This document shows, piece after piece, positions 1-7,826 of a stretch of DNA of 18,448 nucleotides. Source of the stretch: Clostridia bacterium (GTDB lineage Bacteria > Bacillota > Clostridia > Oscillospirales > CAG-272); the NCBI GenBank assembly GCA_900770145.1, contig CAAGJL010000062.1, positions 1 to 18,448 of the forward strand, given 5' to 3'. Below the pieces are notes generated by a model. The model was not told the DNA's origin, made no database searches, and saw only the letters and a program-made list of their open reading frames with translations. The position numbers were made by a program, and so were the translations under genes. Numbering within the stretch: position 1 is the stretch's first letter; the number at the start of each line of letters is the position of its first letter.

Positions 1-3
1 CCC

Positions 4-53
4 AAAGGCTCCCTTGTGTAAAGGGAGCTGGCGCGCCAGCGCCTGAGGGATTG
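4..53. repeat. Palindromic intergenic repeat
   Basis: Two hairpins lie side by side. The first has arms GCTCCCTT (8-15) and AAGGGAGC (21-28) around a 5-base loop. The second is a perfect 12-base palindrome CTGGCGCGCCAG at 28-39. AGGC at 6-9 can also pair with GCCT at 41-44, which would give a three-way, cloverleaf-like fold. No coding frame with a ribosome-binding site covers it. From memory, very similar 50-base elements are scattered between genes in gut Clostridia; this copy sits just past the 3' end of tmcAL. It lacks a clean U-tract in either direction, so a repeat is a better reading than a terminator. Confidence 0.6.
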
Positions 54-75
54 TTTTGCTTAGAGTTTTTTACAA

Positions 76-1230
76 TCAGATAATCGCCGGCACAACGGTC
101 TGCAATTCCGCGGGGGTCACCGGGTTTGGAAAACACAGGGCATACAGCCCGTCCGAAATGCAGGCAAGTTCCCTCTCCCGGCGGGCGGCGGCGCCCAGTT
201 TTTCCGCCCCGGCTTTGCGCGTCAGTACCGGTACGGTACGCGTTTTCCGCGTTTTTTTCAGATATTCCAGCCCCTTTTCATTTGCCGCCAGCAACTGCAA
301 AAAAGCGGGCGGTGACGTAAGGTCGCTTTTTTTCACTCCGGCAAGCAAAAACAGCAATGCCCGGCGGATTCTCCCGTCGGTATACGCCCCGCATGCGGCG
401 CCCGCCAACAGGGTTTTGTAATCCGTGGCTTGTTCCGCTGCCGAAAGCAACCGTGCAAACAACCCCGCGTCCATCTCCGCCGTGTCCGGAAACGGTGTTT
501 TTCTCATACCGTATCCGCGCAAAACGGCAAGCATTGCCCCGCCGAGGCGCGCCGTATCCGCAGTACCCGTGCGCGCGGTCGCCGCGCCGAAAATATCCCT
601 CGTTTCCTCGGGTAAAAACGGCAATATGTCCCCGGACGTGTTGAGTTTCGCCCGCAATGCCGCGGCGCTGGGATATGCTGCGGCGGTGTTGCCCGAAAGG
701 TATCCTTCCCCCACCCGGCGCACCGCCATGGGGGTCAGGGGCAACCGCTCTTTGGCGATTGCCCGCAGATAAGAAATCCCCAAAATATCGTTGGAGGAAA
801 ATTCCTCCCCCAGATAGTCAAAAATCGCGCCTGTACTGCCCCGTTTTTTGCACGCCTGCCGGTAATACGGCAAAAAATCAGGGGAAAGCAGTTTCTCCGC
901 CGCGCCCGAAAGGCGCGCCGTATCCCCGCACTCACTGCCGAATGCCAGCGTGTCCGCTCCGAGCGCCGCGAGCGCCCGCATCCCGGCGGTGGCAAAATAC
1001 TCCGCCGACGCCGCGGCAAAGGGAAAGGGCAACTCCAACACAAGGTCTGCCCCCGCCGCAACTGCCGCCGCCGCGCGCGGCACCGGGGGCAGGATTGCCG
1101 CCTCCCCCCGTTGCGTAAAATTGCCGCTCATCAGGCAGATCACCGTCCCGGCGCTCTGCAACCGGCGCAGCAGATACGCGTGCCCCGCGTGAAACGGATT
1201 GTATTCGCAGATGACTCCTGCCGTTTTCAT
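76..1230 (-). CDS. tmcAL: tRNA(Met) cytidine acetate ligase TmcAL
   Basis: This 384-residue protein matches the TmcAL (formerly YlbM/DUF795) family, which uses acetate and ATP to make N4-acetylcytidine at the wobble base of elongator tRNA-Met in the cytoplasm. The N-terminus carries the nucleotidyltransferase-type HxGH motif (H14-A-G-H17, in NPFHAGH), followed by the family blocks MSGNFTQRGE and FGSECGD. The length is close to the usual 400. The start is the ATG at 1230, preceded by GGTGAGG; a longer reading frame begins at 1257 but has no ribosome-binding site and the extra residues do not look like the family. The gene is divergent from ackA, with about 100 bases between them. A link to acetate kinase (acetate as shared metabolite) is only a neighbourhood observation. 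Confidence 0.9.
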   Translation of the reverse strand: MKTAGVICEYNPFHAGHAYLLRRLQSAGTVICLMSGNFTQRGEAAILPPVPRAAAAVAAGADLVLELPFPFAAASAEYFATAGMRALAALGADTLAFGSECGDTARLSGAAEKLLSPDFLPYYRQACKKRGSTGAIFDYLGEEFSSNDILGISYLRAIAKERLPLTPMAVRRVGEGYLSGNTAAAYPSAAALRAKLNTSGDILPFLPEETRDIFGAATARTGTADTARLGGAMLAVLRGYGMRKTPFPDTAEMDAGLFARLLSAAEQATDYKTLLAGAACGAYTDGRIRRALLFLLAGVKKSDLTSPPAFLQLLAANEKGLEYLKKTRKTRTVPVLTRKAGAEKLGAAARRERELACISDGLYALCFPNPVTPAELQTVVPAII

Positions 1231-1274
1231 TTTGTCCTCACCGGGAAAAATTTGCATTTTCCGCCGTCCTCTCC

Positions 1275-1303
1275 TTGAAAATACAGAAAAAATGTGGTAT
1301 ACT
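1275..1303 (+). promoter_or_regulatory. Sigma-A promoter of ackA
   Basis: A -35 box TTGAAA (1275-1280) and a -10 box TATACT (1298-1303) are separated by exactly 17 bases, with an extended -10 TGG just upstream. The predicted start of transcription is near 1310, leaving a leader of about 25 bases before ackA. Confidence 0.8.
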
Positions 1304-1334
1304 GACTCTGATAATTTTAATTGGAGGCTATACT

Positions 1335-2567
1335 ATGAATGTACTGGTTGTAAACGCAGGGTCCAGCTCCCTGAAATATCAACTGCTTGACACCAACACC
1401 AACACGCTGATCGCCAAAGGCATCTGCGAGCAGATCGGGGACGACAGCCGTTCCCTCATCGACCACAAGCAGATCGTGAAAGGACTTCGCGTAACCGAAA
1501 ACCGCCCGATGAAAAACCATGCGGAAGCGATGAAGATGGTGGTGGACATGCTGCTGGACAAAACCTACGGTTGCATCTCCTCAATGGACGAAATCGAGGC
1601 GGTCGGTCACCGGATCGTGCACGGCGGGCCTTACTTCACTTCCTCCATTCTGCTGAACGATGAAGTGTTGGAGACCCTGCGCAAATGCCATGACTTCGCG
1701 CCGCTTCACACCGGGGCGCATATTCAGGGCATTGAGGGGTGCCTTGCCGTCATGCCGAACAAGCCCCAGGTGCTGGTGTTTGACACCGCGTTCCATCAGA
1801 CCATGGCGCCGGAAGCCTATATGTATGCCCTGCCCTATGAAATTTACGAAAAATACGCCGTGCGCCGCTACGGTGCACACGGCACCTCTCACCGCTACGT
1901 CTCCAAAGAGATGTGCCGCATTCTCGGCAAAACCGAGGGTACCAGAATCGTGACCTGCCATATCGGCAACGGCTCCTCCATCTCCGCCGTGAAAGACGGT
2001 AAGGTGATGGACACCTCCATGGGCTTTACCCCCCTTGCCGGTGTGGAAATGGGCACCCGCTGCGGCGACATTGACCCCGCAATCGTCCCCTATCTGATGG
2101 AGAAAATGAATCTCTCCACCGCCGAGATCAACGAACTGATGAACAAGAAATCCGGGTTCCTCGGCATCACCAAAAACTACGCTTCCGACTCCCGTATGCT
2201 GGAGGAAGCAATCTCCAAGGGCCCTGCCGACCCGCATTATGAACTCTCCAACCTCGCCGTCAACATCCTCAAACATCAGATCAAAAAGTACATCGGCAGT
2301 TATGCCGCGCTGATGAACGGGCTGGACGCGATTGTCTTTACCGCCGGCATCGGCGAAAACAACCCGCACCTGCGCGAACTGGTTTGCGAGAATATGGACT
2401 ACTTCGGCATCAAAATCGACAAGGAACTGAACGCAAAAGTCCTGCGGCAGGACAACATCGTGAAACTCTCGACCGCAGACTCCAAGGTGCTTGTCTACGT
2501 CATCCCCACCAACGAGGAACTGATGATTGCCCGCGATACCGAGGCGCTTGTCCGCGCGGCGGAATAA
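1335..2567 (+). CDS. ackA: Acetate kinase
   Basis: A 410-residue acetate kinase, which interconverts acetyl phosphate plus ADP with acetate plus ATP, the ATP-yielding last step of acetate fermentation. Diagnostic blocks are all present: VVNAGSSSLKYQL with N7, HRIVHGG, FDTAFHQTM, RRYGAHGTSH, CHIGNGSS, VEMGTRCGDIDPA, FTAGIGEN and the C-terminal NEELMIARD with the catalytic Glu. The length is normal for the ASKHA-fold family. The ATG at 1335 is chosen because GGAGG (1323-1327) lies 7 bases upstream; an upstream in-frame start at 1275 overlaps the promoter. No phosphotransacetylase gene (pta), the usual partner, is nearby. The gene is probably transcribed alone or together with gpmI. Confidence 0.97.
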   Translation: MNVLVVNAGSSSLKYQLLDTNTNTLIAKGICEQIGDDSRSLIDHKQIVKGLRVTENRPMKNHAEAMKMVVDMLLDKTYGCISSMDEIEAVGHRIVHGGPYFTSSILLNDEVLETLRKCHDFAPLHTGAHIQGIEGCLAVMPNKPQVLVFDTAFHQTMAPEAYMYALPYEIYEKYAVRRYGAHGTSHRYVSKEMCRILGKTEGTRIVTCHIGNGSSISAVKDGKVMDTSMGFTPLAGVEMGTRCGDIDPAIVPYLMEKMNLSTAEINELMNKKSGFLGITKNYASDSRMLEEAISKGPADPHYELSNLAVNILKHQIKKYIGSYAALMNGLDAIVFTAGIGENNPHLRELVCENMDYFGIKIDKELNAKVLRQDNIVKLSTADSKVLVYVIPTNEELMIARDTEALVRAAE

Positions 2568-2591
2568 GCACTCTTTCAGTATAGCACATCC

Positions 2592-2643
2592 CGCGGGTTT
2601 TGGCAAGCCCGCGTAAAACGGGGGCGGCGCCCCGCGCCGCCCC
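2592..2643 (+). other. Tandem GC-rich hairpins between ackA and gpmI
   Basis: CGCGGG (2592-2597) pairs with CCCGCG (2608-2613). Then GGGGCGGCGC (2621-2630) pairs perfectly with GCGCCGCCCC (2634-2643) around a CCC loop. Only TTTGATT follows the second stem, a poor U-tract. It could be a weak terminator or attenuator that lowers read-through into gpmI, or a processing and stability element. No separate gpmI promoter is obvious. Confidence 0.5.
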
Positions 2644-2663
2644 TTTGATTCAGGAAAGGAAAA

Positions 2664-4325
2664 ATGATGAAAACTCTGCAGAAACTGAAAAATTTTGACG
2701 GGGTAAAAGGTCCCGTTCTCACCATCGTAATGGACGGCGTAGGGCTTGCCCCCGATGGGCCGGGCAATGCAGTCAAATCCGCTTACACCCCCAACCTCGA
2801 TATGCTGATGGCAAACTACCCGCACGTGGCGCTCAAAGCGCACGGCACGGCAGTGGGGCTCCCCTCCGATGACGACATGGGCAACTCCGAGGTCGGTCAC
2901 AACGCGCTTGGCGCGGGGCAGGTCTTTGCGCAGGGCGCAAAACTGGTCTCCAATTCCATTGAATCCGGCAAAATGTTTGAGGGCGCTACCTGGAAAGAAC
3001 TGATCGCCAACGTCAAGGCGACGGGCGGGGTGCTCCACTTCCTCGGGCTCTTCTCGGACGGGAATGTTCATTCTCATATCGACCACCTCAAGGCGATGAT
3101 TACAGAAGCAAAAAAAGAGGGCGTCAGGACCGTACGCATCCACACCCTGCTTGACGGGCGCGACGTGGGCGAGACCTCGGCGCTGGAATATATCGACCCG
3201 TTTGAGGACTTCCTCAAAGGTCTGAATGACGCCGGCTTTGACGCGGCGATTGCCAGCGGCGGCGGGCGTATGACCATCACCATGGACCGTTACGAAGCAA
3301 ACTGGAAGATGGTGGAGCTCGGTTGGCACACCCACGTGCTGGGCGAAGGGCGGCAGTTTGCAAGCGCGGCGGAAGCCGTAAAGACCTACCGGGAGGAGAC
3401 CCACGCCATCGACCAGGATCTGCCCCCGTTTGTGATTGCCAAAGACGGCAAGCCGATCGGCACCATCAATGATGGTGACAGCGTGATTTTCTACAACTTC
3501 CGCGGCGACCGTTCCATTGAAATTTCCAAAGCCTTTGACGGCGGCGCGGAGTTTGACAAATTCGACCGCGTGCGCGTGCCGAAAGTGGTGTATGCCGGCA
3601 TGCTGGAATACGACGGCGACCTGCATATCCCGAAAAAGTATCTGGTCAACCCGCCGGAAATCACCAACACGATGAGCGAGTATCTGGCAGGCACCGGCGT
3701 TTCACAGCTTGCCATTTCCGAAACGCAGAAATTCGGCCATGTGACCTACTTCTGGAACGGGAACAAATCCGGTAAATTCTCCGAGAAACTGGAAACCTAT
3801 ATTGAAGTGCCTTCCGATGTGGTACCTTTTGAACAGCGCCCGTGGATGAAGTGCGCCGAGATTACCGACAAACTGATTGAGTGCCTGGAATCCGGCAAAT
3901 ACCGGTACCTGCGCGTCAACTTCCCGAACGGGGATATGGTCGGGCACACCGGGTCGCTTGCGGCAACGCGTTGCTCGATGGAAGCGCTGGATCTGCAACT
4001 GGGCAGAATTCTGCCCGTGCTGGATCGGCTTGGCGGCGCAGCGCTGATCACCGCCGACCACGGCAACGCCGACGAAATGTACGAGATCGATAAAAAGACC
4101 GGCGAGCCGAAAAAAGACAAAAACGGCAAGTACAAGGCAAAAACCAGCCACACCCTCAACAAGGTGCCCTGCATCATTTACGACAACACCGAAGCAAAGA
4201 ACCACTATGAGATGAAACCGGACGAAGGCAAATTCGGGCTCTCCGACGTTGCCGCCACGATGGTCAACCTCATGGGTTACGAAGCCCCCTCAATGTGGGA
4301 TGAAAGCCTGATCAAAGTAAAATAA
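2664..4325 (+). CDS. gpmI: 2,3-bisphosphoglycerate-independent phosphoglycerate mutase
   Basis: A 553-residue, Mn-dependent phosphoglycerate mutase of the alkaline phosphatase superfamily; it interconverts 3- and 2-phosphoglycerate in glycolysis and gluconeogenesis. The metal-binding Asp is D24 in VMDGVG and the phosphorylated serine is S75 in MGNSEVGHN. FSDGNVHSH, LLDGRD, NFRGDR, NGDMVGHTG and the TADHGNADEMY metal site follow in order. It is about 40 residues longer than the common 510-residue form. Part of the excess is a Lys-rich stretch after TADHGNADEMY (around residues 475-490), as in a longer clade of the family. ATGATG at 2664 allows two starts three bases apart; AGGAAAGG lies just upstream. 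Confidence 0.96.
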   Translation: MMKTLQKLKNFDGVKGPVLTIVMDGVGLAPDGPGNAVKSAYTPNLDMLMANYPHVALKAHGTAVGLPSDDDMGNSEVGHNALGAGQVFAQGAKLVSNSIESGKMFEGATWKELIANVKATGGVLHFLGLFSDGNVHSHIDHLKAMITEAKKEGVRTVRIHTLLDGRDVGETSALEYIDPFEDFLKGLNDAGFDAAIASGGGRMTITMDRYEANWKMVELGWHTHVLGEGRQFASAAEAVKTYREETHAIDQDLPPFVIAKDGKPIGTINDGDSVIFYNFRGDRSIEISKAFDGGAEFDKFDRVRVPKVVYAGMLEYDGDLHIPKKYLVNPPEITNTMSEYLAGTGVSQLAISETQKFGHVTYFWNGNKSGKFSEKLETYIEVPSDVVPFEQRPWMKCAEITDKLIECLESGKYRYLRVNFPNGDMVGHTGSLAATRCSMEALDLQLGRILPVLDRLGGAALITADHGNADEMYEIDKKTGEPKKDKNGKYKAKTSHTLNKVPCIIYDNTEAKNHYEMKPDEGKFGLSDVAATMVNLMGYEAPSMWDESLIKVK

Positions 4326-4331
4326 CATTCC

Positions 4332-4829
4332 GTGATGGAAAATCAGAAACCGGTCAGAAAGCCGACCCGTCTGAGCACCATTGACTACCGCGACCCCGGC
4401 GCCTATTTTATCACCACCTGCACCCAAGCAATGAAACTATACTTTTCCCCCGTAGGGGCGGATTCCATATCCGCCCGCATGGTCAAAAAGATATTTTCCG
4501 AAACCATTGCAAGGTATCAGAGCGTTTCTTCCCCGATCTTTGTGGTGATGCCCAACCATTTTCACGCCATTATTGTGTTAGGCGCGCGGGCGGATATGGA
4601 ATCCGCCCCTACGGTGTCAGACATTATTCGGGACTTTAAGCGGCAAGCCACCATTGAATATATCAAATTAGTAAAAAGCGGACTTGCCGCACCGTTTGAC
4701 GGGAAGTTGTGGCAGCGATCTTTCTATGATCACGTCATCCGGAATCAACAGGACTTTGACGAGATCTACCGATACATTTCCGAAAACCCCACGCGATGGG
4801 AATTTGACAAATTTTACTCCGAGGCATAA
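4332..4829 (+). CDS. REP-associated tyrosine transposase (RAYT, Y1 family)
   Basis: A 165-residue single-domain Y1 transposase of the IS200-like RAYT group. It has the N-terminal block DPGAYFITTCTQ, the HUH metal site H76-F-H78 in MPNHFHAII, and the probable nucleophile Y132 in RSFYDHVIRN, followed by the usual IYRYISENP end. Such proteins nick single-stranded REP palindromes and are normally single-copy housekeeping-like genes, not insertion sequences. Codons 40-49 and 85-95 are two oppositely oriented copies of one 29-bp palindromic repeat, read in frame without a stop. The start is GTG 4332 or ATG 4335, only 6 bases after gpmI; I see no ribosome-binding site, so expression is probably low or coupled to gpmI. 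The sequence is visibly more AT-rich than its neighbours, which suggests a separate origin. Confidence 0.9.
   Translation: MMENQKPVRKPTRLSTIDYRDPGAYFITTCTQAMKLYFSPVGADSISARMVKKIFSETIARYQSVSSPIFVVMPNHFHAIIVLGARADMESAPTVSDIIRDFKRQATIEYIKLVKSGLAAPFDGKLWQRSFYDHVIRNQQDFDEIYRYISENPTRWEFDKFYSEA
4450..4478 (+). repeat. REP-like palindrome, copy 1, inside the RAYT gene
   Basis: A 29-base element whose core is a stem GGGCGGAT / ATCCGCCC around the loop TCCAT. It is an exact reverse complement of 4586-4614. In frame it encodes PVGADSISAR of the transposase. Confidence 0.9.
4586..4614 (-). repeat. REP-like palindrome, copy 2 (inverted), inside the RAYT gene
   Basis: This is the perfect inverted copy of 4450-4478, with 107 bases between the two. 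Here it encodes ARADMESAPTV. The position, just after the HUH strand, is a loop that varies in RAYT proteins. Confidence 0.9.
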
Positions 4830-4833
4830 AATC

Positions 4834-4868
4834 AAAAACCGGACAGCGCAAAGCGCTGTCCGGTTTTT
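4834..4868. terminator. Bidirectional terminator between RAYT and the oxidoreductase gene
   Basis: A perfect 16-bp stem AAAAACCGGACAGCGC (4834-4849) with its complement at 4853-4868 around a loop AAA. It ends in TTTTT on both strands, so it can stop gpmI/RAYT transcripts and also the opposing five-gene operon. Confidence 0.92.
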
Positions 4869-4958
4869 GTATATGGGTTTTCAATTTTAAAAACATAATT
4901 TTCCAAATTAAACGGTTGAAATTCCAAATAGTAAGAGAAATCTCTTTGCTTTTTCCAA

Positions 4959-6161
4959 TTATGCGTTATAAGAGGCGTCGGTGTTGGCAATCAGGGCGGG
5001 GGTAACGTTGCTTTTGCGCCGGGAGTTTGCCACGCGTTTCATCAGCTCCGCCTTATACAGTTCCTCATCAAACGGCAGGGTCACGGGCTTGCCGAGGAAC
5101 GCGCACAGGTGCATCGCGTTGGAAAGCATCAGGGCGTTCAACCCCTCGCGCCCGTCCGCAATCAACGGCTCGCCCCGCAGGATTGCCCCCGCAAAAGCGT
5201 TCAGCACGCCGCTGTGCTGGCTGTTTTCCCCGGTGATTTCCGGGGTGATAATCCCGCTTTTCGGCGCGGCGAAAATGCTCTTCCGGTTGCGTTTGGTAAA
5301 CTCGGATTCTTTGGTTTCCAGTTTGGTCAGCGTCAGTTTCTTGGCGTTCTCGCAAAGCAGGGTGCCGCCGTCGCATACAATTTCAAACCGGTTGGTGCCG
5401 GGGGCGTCGCCCGTGGTGGTCACAAACGTGCCGGTTGCTCCGTTGGCGTACTCCACATAGGCGGTCACGTCGTCCTCTACCTCAATGTCATGCCACTTGC
5501 CGAAATGCAGGTGCGCGTCCACATACGTGGGCATCCCGCAAATCCACTGCCAGAGGTCGAGGTTGTGCGGGCATTGATTCAGCAGTACGCCGCCGCCCTC
5601 GCCGCTCCATGTTGCGCGCCAGGCGCCGGAGTCATAGTAAAACTGCGGGCGATACCAATTGGTGATAATCCAGGAGGTACGGCGGATCGCGCCCAGCTCC
5701 CCGCTGTCAATGATTTCTTTCATCTTACGGAACACGGGGTTGGTGCGCTGATTGAACATCATACCGAATACCAGATCCTTGTGCCGGTCTGCCTCGGCAA
5801 TCATTTCCCGCACCTGAAGCGTGTAAACGCCGGCGGGCTTTTCGCTCATCACGTGCAATCCGTGGCGAAGCGCCTCGCAAACGTATTTCGGGTGATCGTA
5901 ATGAGGCACGGCAACCAGCACCGCGTCCGTTTTGCCGCTTGCCATCATTTCTTCGGCAGAGGAAAACAGTTCCGCCACGGGGATGTCCGCCCCGCCCGCG
6001 CGACGGGCTTCCTGCTCGGTGCGGCAGGCGTCCAGCCGCGTTTTATCGGTGTCCACCACCGCCGTCAGCACGATCTCCGGGCATTTGCCGTCCCAGATGT
6101 GTTTGGCGTGCGCACTGCCCATATTTCCGTATCCGATGATACCAAGTCTCACTTTTTCCAT
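4959..6161 (-). CDS. Gfo/Idh/MocA family NAD(P)-dependent oxidoreductase
   Basis: A 400-residue oxidoreductase with an N-terminal Rossmann fold (GIIGYGNMG, residues 7-15), the family EKP motif at 107-109 and a C-terminal GFO domain with the probable catalytic His199 in LLNQCPHNLDL. The residue four before this His is Asn where Asp is common. Members oxidise or reduce a secondary hydroxyl on sugars, inositols or glycosides; the substrate cannot be read from sequence. It is last in the uxu operon, 23 bases behind a TIM-barrel partner. Such pairs are known from 3-keto-glycoside and inositol pathways. The ATG at 6161 is chosen for the AAGGAG 8 bases upstream; the frame is open to 6254 but that would overlap the previous gene. 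Confidence 0.88.
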   Translation of the reverse strand: MEKVRLGIIGYGNMGSAHAKHIWDGKCPEIVLTAVVDTDKTRLDACRTEQEARRAGGADIPVAELFSSAEEMMASGKTDAVLVAVPHYDHPKYVCEALRHGLHVMSEKPAGVYTLQVREMIAEADRHKDLVFGMMFNQRTNPVFRKMKEIIDSGELGAIRRTSWIITNWYRPQFYYDSGAWRATWSGEGGGVLLNQCPHNLDLWQWICGMPTYVDAHLHFGKWHDIEVEDDVTAYVEYANGATGTFVTTTGDAPGTNRFEIVCDGGTLLCENAKKLTLTKLETKESEFTKRNRKSIFAAPKSGIITPEITGENSQHSGVLNAFAGAILRGEPLIADGREGLNALMLSNAMHLCAFLGKPVTLPFDEELYKAELMKRVANSRRKSNVTPALIANTDASYNA

Positions 6162-6184
6162 GATGATTCTCCTTTTTCCGTAAT

Positions 6185-6961
6185 TTACAGCCCCGCCGAG
6201 CGACAAAAGGCAAGGCTTCGTTTCAGGCAATCGAACGGATCCTCCCCATAGCATTTATCCTGTTCCACAAACGCGTATTCCACGCCGGCTTCCTTTGCCG
6301 CGGCAAAGATACGCTCCCAGTTGAGGTTCCCCTCGCCCACCGGCGCCATATGCGGCGCGTGCTCTGCGGGGTCAAACGCAAAGTCTTTGAAATGAATACA
6401 GGGCACCCGGTCGCGATAGCGAAGTAAGAACGCCGCCGGGTCGTCCCCGCCCATCTGGCACCAATAGGTGTCGGCAAGAAACCCGCATTCCGCCGGGGGC
6501 AGAACCTCTGCCAGCCGTTCAAAAAAGTTTTTGCCTTCCGCGTTTTTCGCGTATTCCCTGTTATGATTATGATACAGAAACCGATGCCCTGCGGCGGCAA
6601 TCGCCTTGGCGGTCTGCGGCAACCACGTCAGCACTTCGTCAAACGCGAGAAGCGCGTTTTTTTCTTTATCGAAGCAATGCGGGGCGGAGCCAAGCCCGAT
6701 ATAGGGGGTGCCCGTCACGTCATGCGCCGCAATCACCGCGGGCAGGTCGTTTTGCAGTTTCTCCGCGGCGATGTGGGTCACGGGGGCGACCAGCCCCAGT
6801 TTTTTCAGGGTATCGCGCATCCATGCGGGGTCATACTCGCACACGCCGGAAAGCTGCACCGCCGTGTAGCCCATCTCCGCCACGCGGGTAAGTGAAATTT
6901 CCAGATCCTGTGTGGTCTTGCAGAACTCCCGCAGGGTATACATCTGTGCGCCGATGATCAT
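6185..6961 (-). CDS. Sugar phosphate isomerase/epimerase family TIM-barrel protein (1)
   Basis: A 258-residue single-domain protein of the xylose isomerase-like (AP endonuclease 2) superfamily. It opens with GAQMYTLRE and carries the clustered metal- and substrate-site motifs LYHNHNREY, FLADTYW, IHFKDF, PVGEGNLNW and VEQD in the usual order. This subtype is often encoded beside Gfo/Idh/MocA oxidoreductases, as here, and characterised relatives act as isomerases, epimerases, dehydratases or 3-keto-glycoside lyases/hydrolases. No signal peptide is visible, so it is cytoplasmic. It lies 12 bases behind a second TIM-barrel gene to which it is only distantly similar, so the two are not a recent duplication. 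The substrate is unknown. Confidence 0.85.
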   Translation of the reverse strand: MIIGAQMYTLREFCKTTQDLEISLTRVAEMGYTAVQLSGVCEYDPAWMRDTLKKLGLVAPVTHIAAEKLQNDLPAVIAAHDVTGTPYIGLGSAPHCFDKEKNALLAFDEVLTWLPQTAKAIAAAGHRFLYHNHNREYAKNAEGKNFFERLAEVLPPAECGFLADTYWCQMGGDDPAAFLLRYRDRVPCIHFKDFAFDPAEHAPHMAPVGEGNLNWERIFAAAKEAGVEYAFVEQDKCYGEDPFDCLKRSLAFCRSAGL

Positions 6962-6973
6962 ATTTTTCCTCCT

Positions 6974-7816
6974 TTACAGTGCGGAAAGAATTTCTTTCAG
7001 GCTCTTCACGGCAAAGTCAAACGCCGCTCTGCCGGAGGGGAACTGCCACTCCGCGGCGCTCTCTCCCTCGCCCGCCGCTTCCAGCGCGCCGCGACCGATA
7101 AACTTGGTCAGGTGCGGCTCCAGCGTCAGCACCTCGTGCCCGTCGGCAAAAAAGTGGGGGAGGTATCCGGCAAGCTGCCCCTCGCCCTTGCCGGGGGGCA
7201 CCACTACGCCGTCCGCGCGGGCGTCCTTGATGTGCCCGTAGTACACGTAAGGCGCCAGCATATCCCATGCTCTCAGGGTGTCCTCTTTGCACTGCACAAA
7301 GTTGGCGGGGTCAAACACGGCGGAAAGCTCCGGCAGAGCACGATGGATTTCCAGGCACCGGTCGGCAACGTCGCCGTAAATGCCTTTTTCGTTTTCGTGG
7401 CAGAGCCGCACCGGGTGTCCTTTTGCCAGCTCCGCAAAGCGGGAAAGGCGCAGCAACACCTCGTCGCGGTACGCAGGGTCGCCGTTTGTCCCATAGAAAC
7501 TGAACAGGCGGATGCACTCCGCGCCCACAATGTCCGCGGTTTCCAAAAGGCGCAGGAATTGCTCTTTTTCTTTGTCAAAAGAGTCGTGAATATCGGTTTT
7601 TCCGGCAGGGGAGCCGAGGGAAAACACGCGGATGTCCGCGCTGTCAAGGATGTTTTTGACCTCCCTTGCCTCGGCAGGGGTCAGGTGCGACACATTTTTG
7701 CCGTTGACCCCGCGCATTTCCAAAAGCCCGATGCCGTTGTCCCTCATCGCGCGGATCTGCCCCTCAAGAGTGGGGTCTGCTTCATCCGCAAAGGCGCAAA
7801 GTCTGTAATGTACCAT
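6974..7816 (-). CDS. Sugar phosphate isomerase/epimerase family TIM-barrel protein (2)
   Basis: A 280-residue xylose isomerase-like TIM barrel. The core motifs are CHENEKGIYGD, AVFDPANFVQ, YGHIKDA, VPPGKGEG and TLEPHL, which provide the His, Glu and Asp metal ligands typical of this superfamily. The start is ATG 7816, behind AAGGAG at a good distance; the frame continues to 7849 but that part overlaps the end of uxuB. It is third in the operon, 10 bases after uxuB. An epimerase or isomerase acting on a uronate or keto-sugar would fit the context (inference); exact reaction unknown. Confidence 0.85.
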   Translation of the reverse strand: MVHYRLCAFADEADPTLEGQIRAMRDNGIGLLEMRGVNGKNVSHLTPAEAREVKNILDSADIRVFSLGSPAGKTDIHDSFDKEKEQFLRLLETADIVGAECIRLFSFYGTNGDPAYRDEVLLRLSRFAELAKGHPVRLCHENEKGIYGDVADRCLEIHRALPELSAVFDPANFVQCKEDTLRAWDMLAPYVYYGHIKDARADGVVVPPGKGEGQLAGYLPHFFADGHEVLTLEPHLTKFIGRGALEAAGEGESAAEWQFPSGRAAFDFAVKSLKEILSAL

Positions 7817-7826
7817 TTTTCTCCTT

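Noticed and set aside
1581..3626. A 681-codon open frame on the minus strand
   Set aside because: It lies antisense to ackA and gpmI, which are certain. Its protein is low-complexity (rich in His, Val, Gly), resembles no family and has no ribosome-binding site; it is an effect of GC-rich codon use.
5109..6251. A 380-codon open frame on the plus strand
   Set aside because: It is antisense to the Gfo/Idh/MocA gene and part of its neighbour and looks like a shadow of codon bias.
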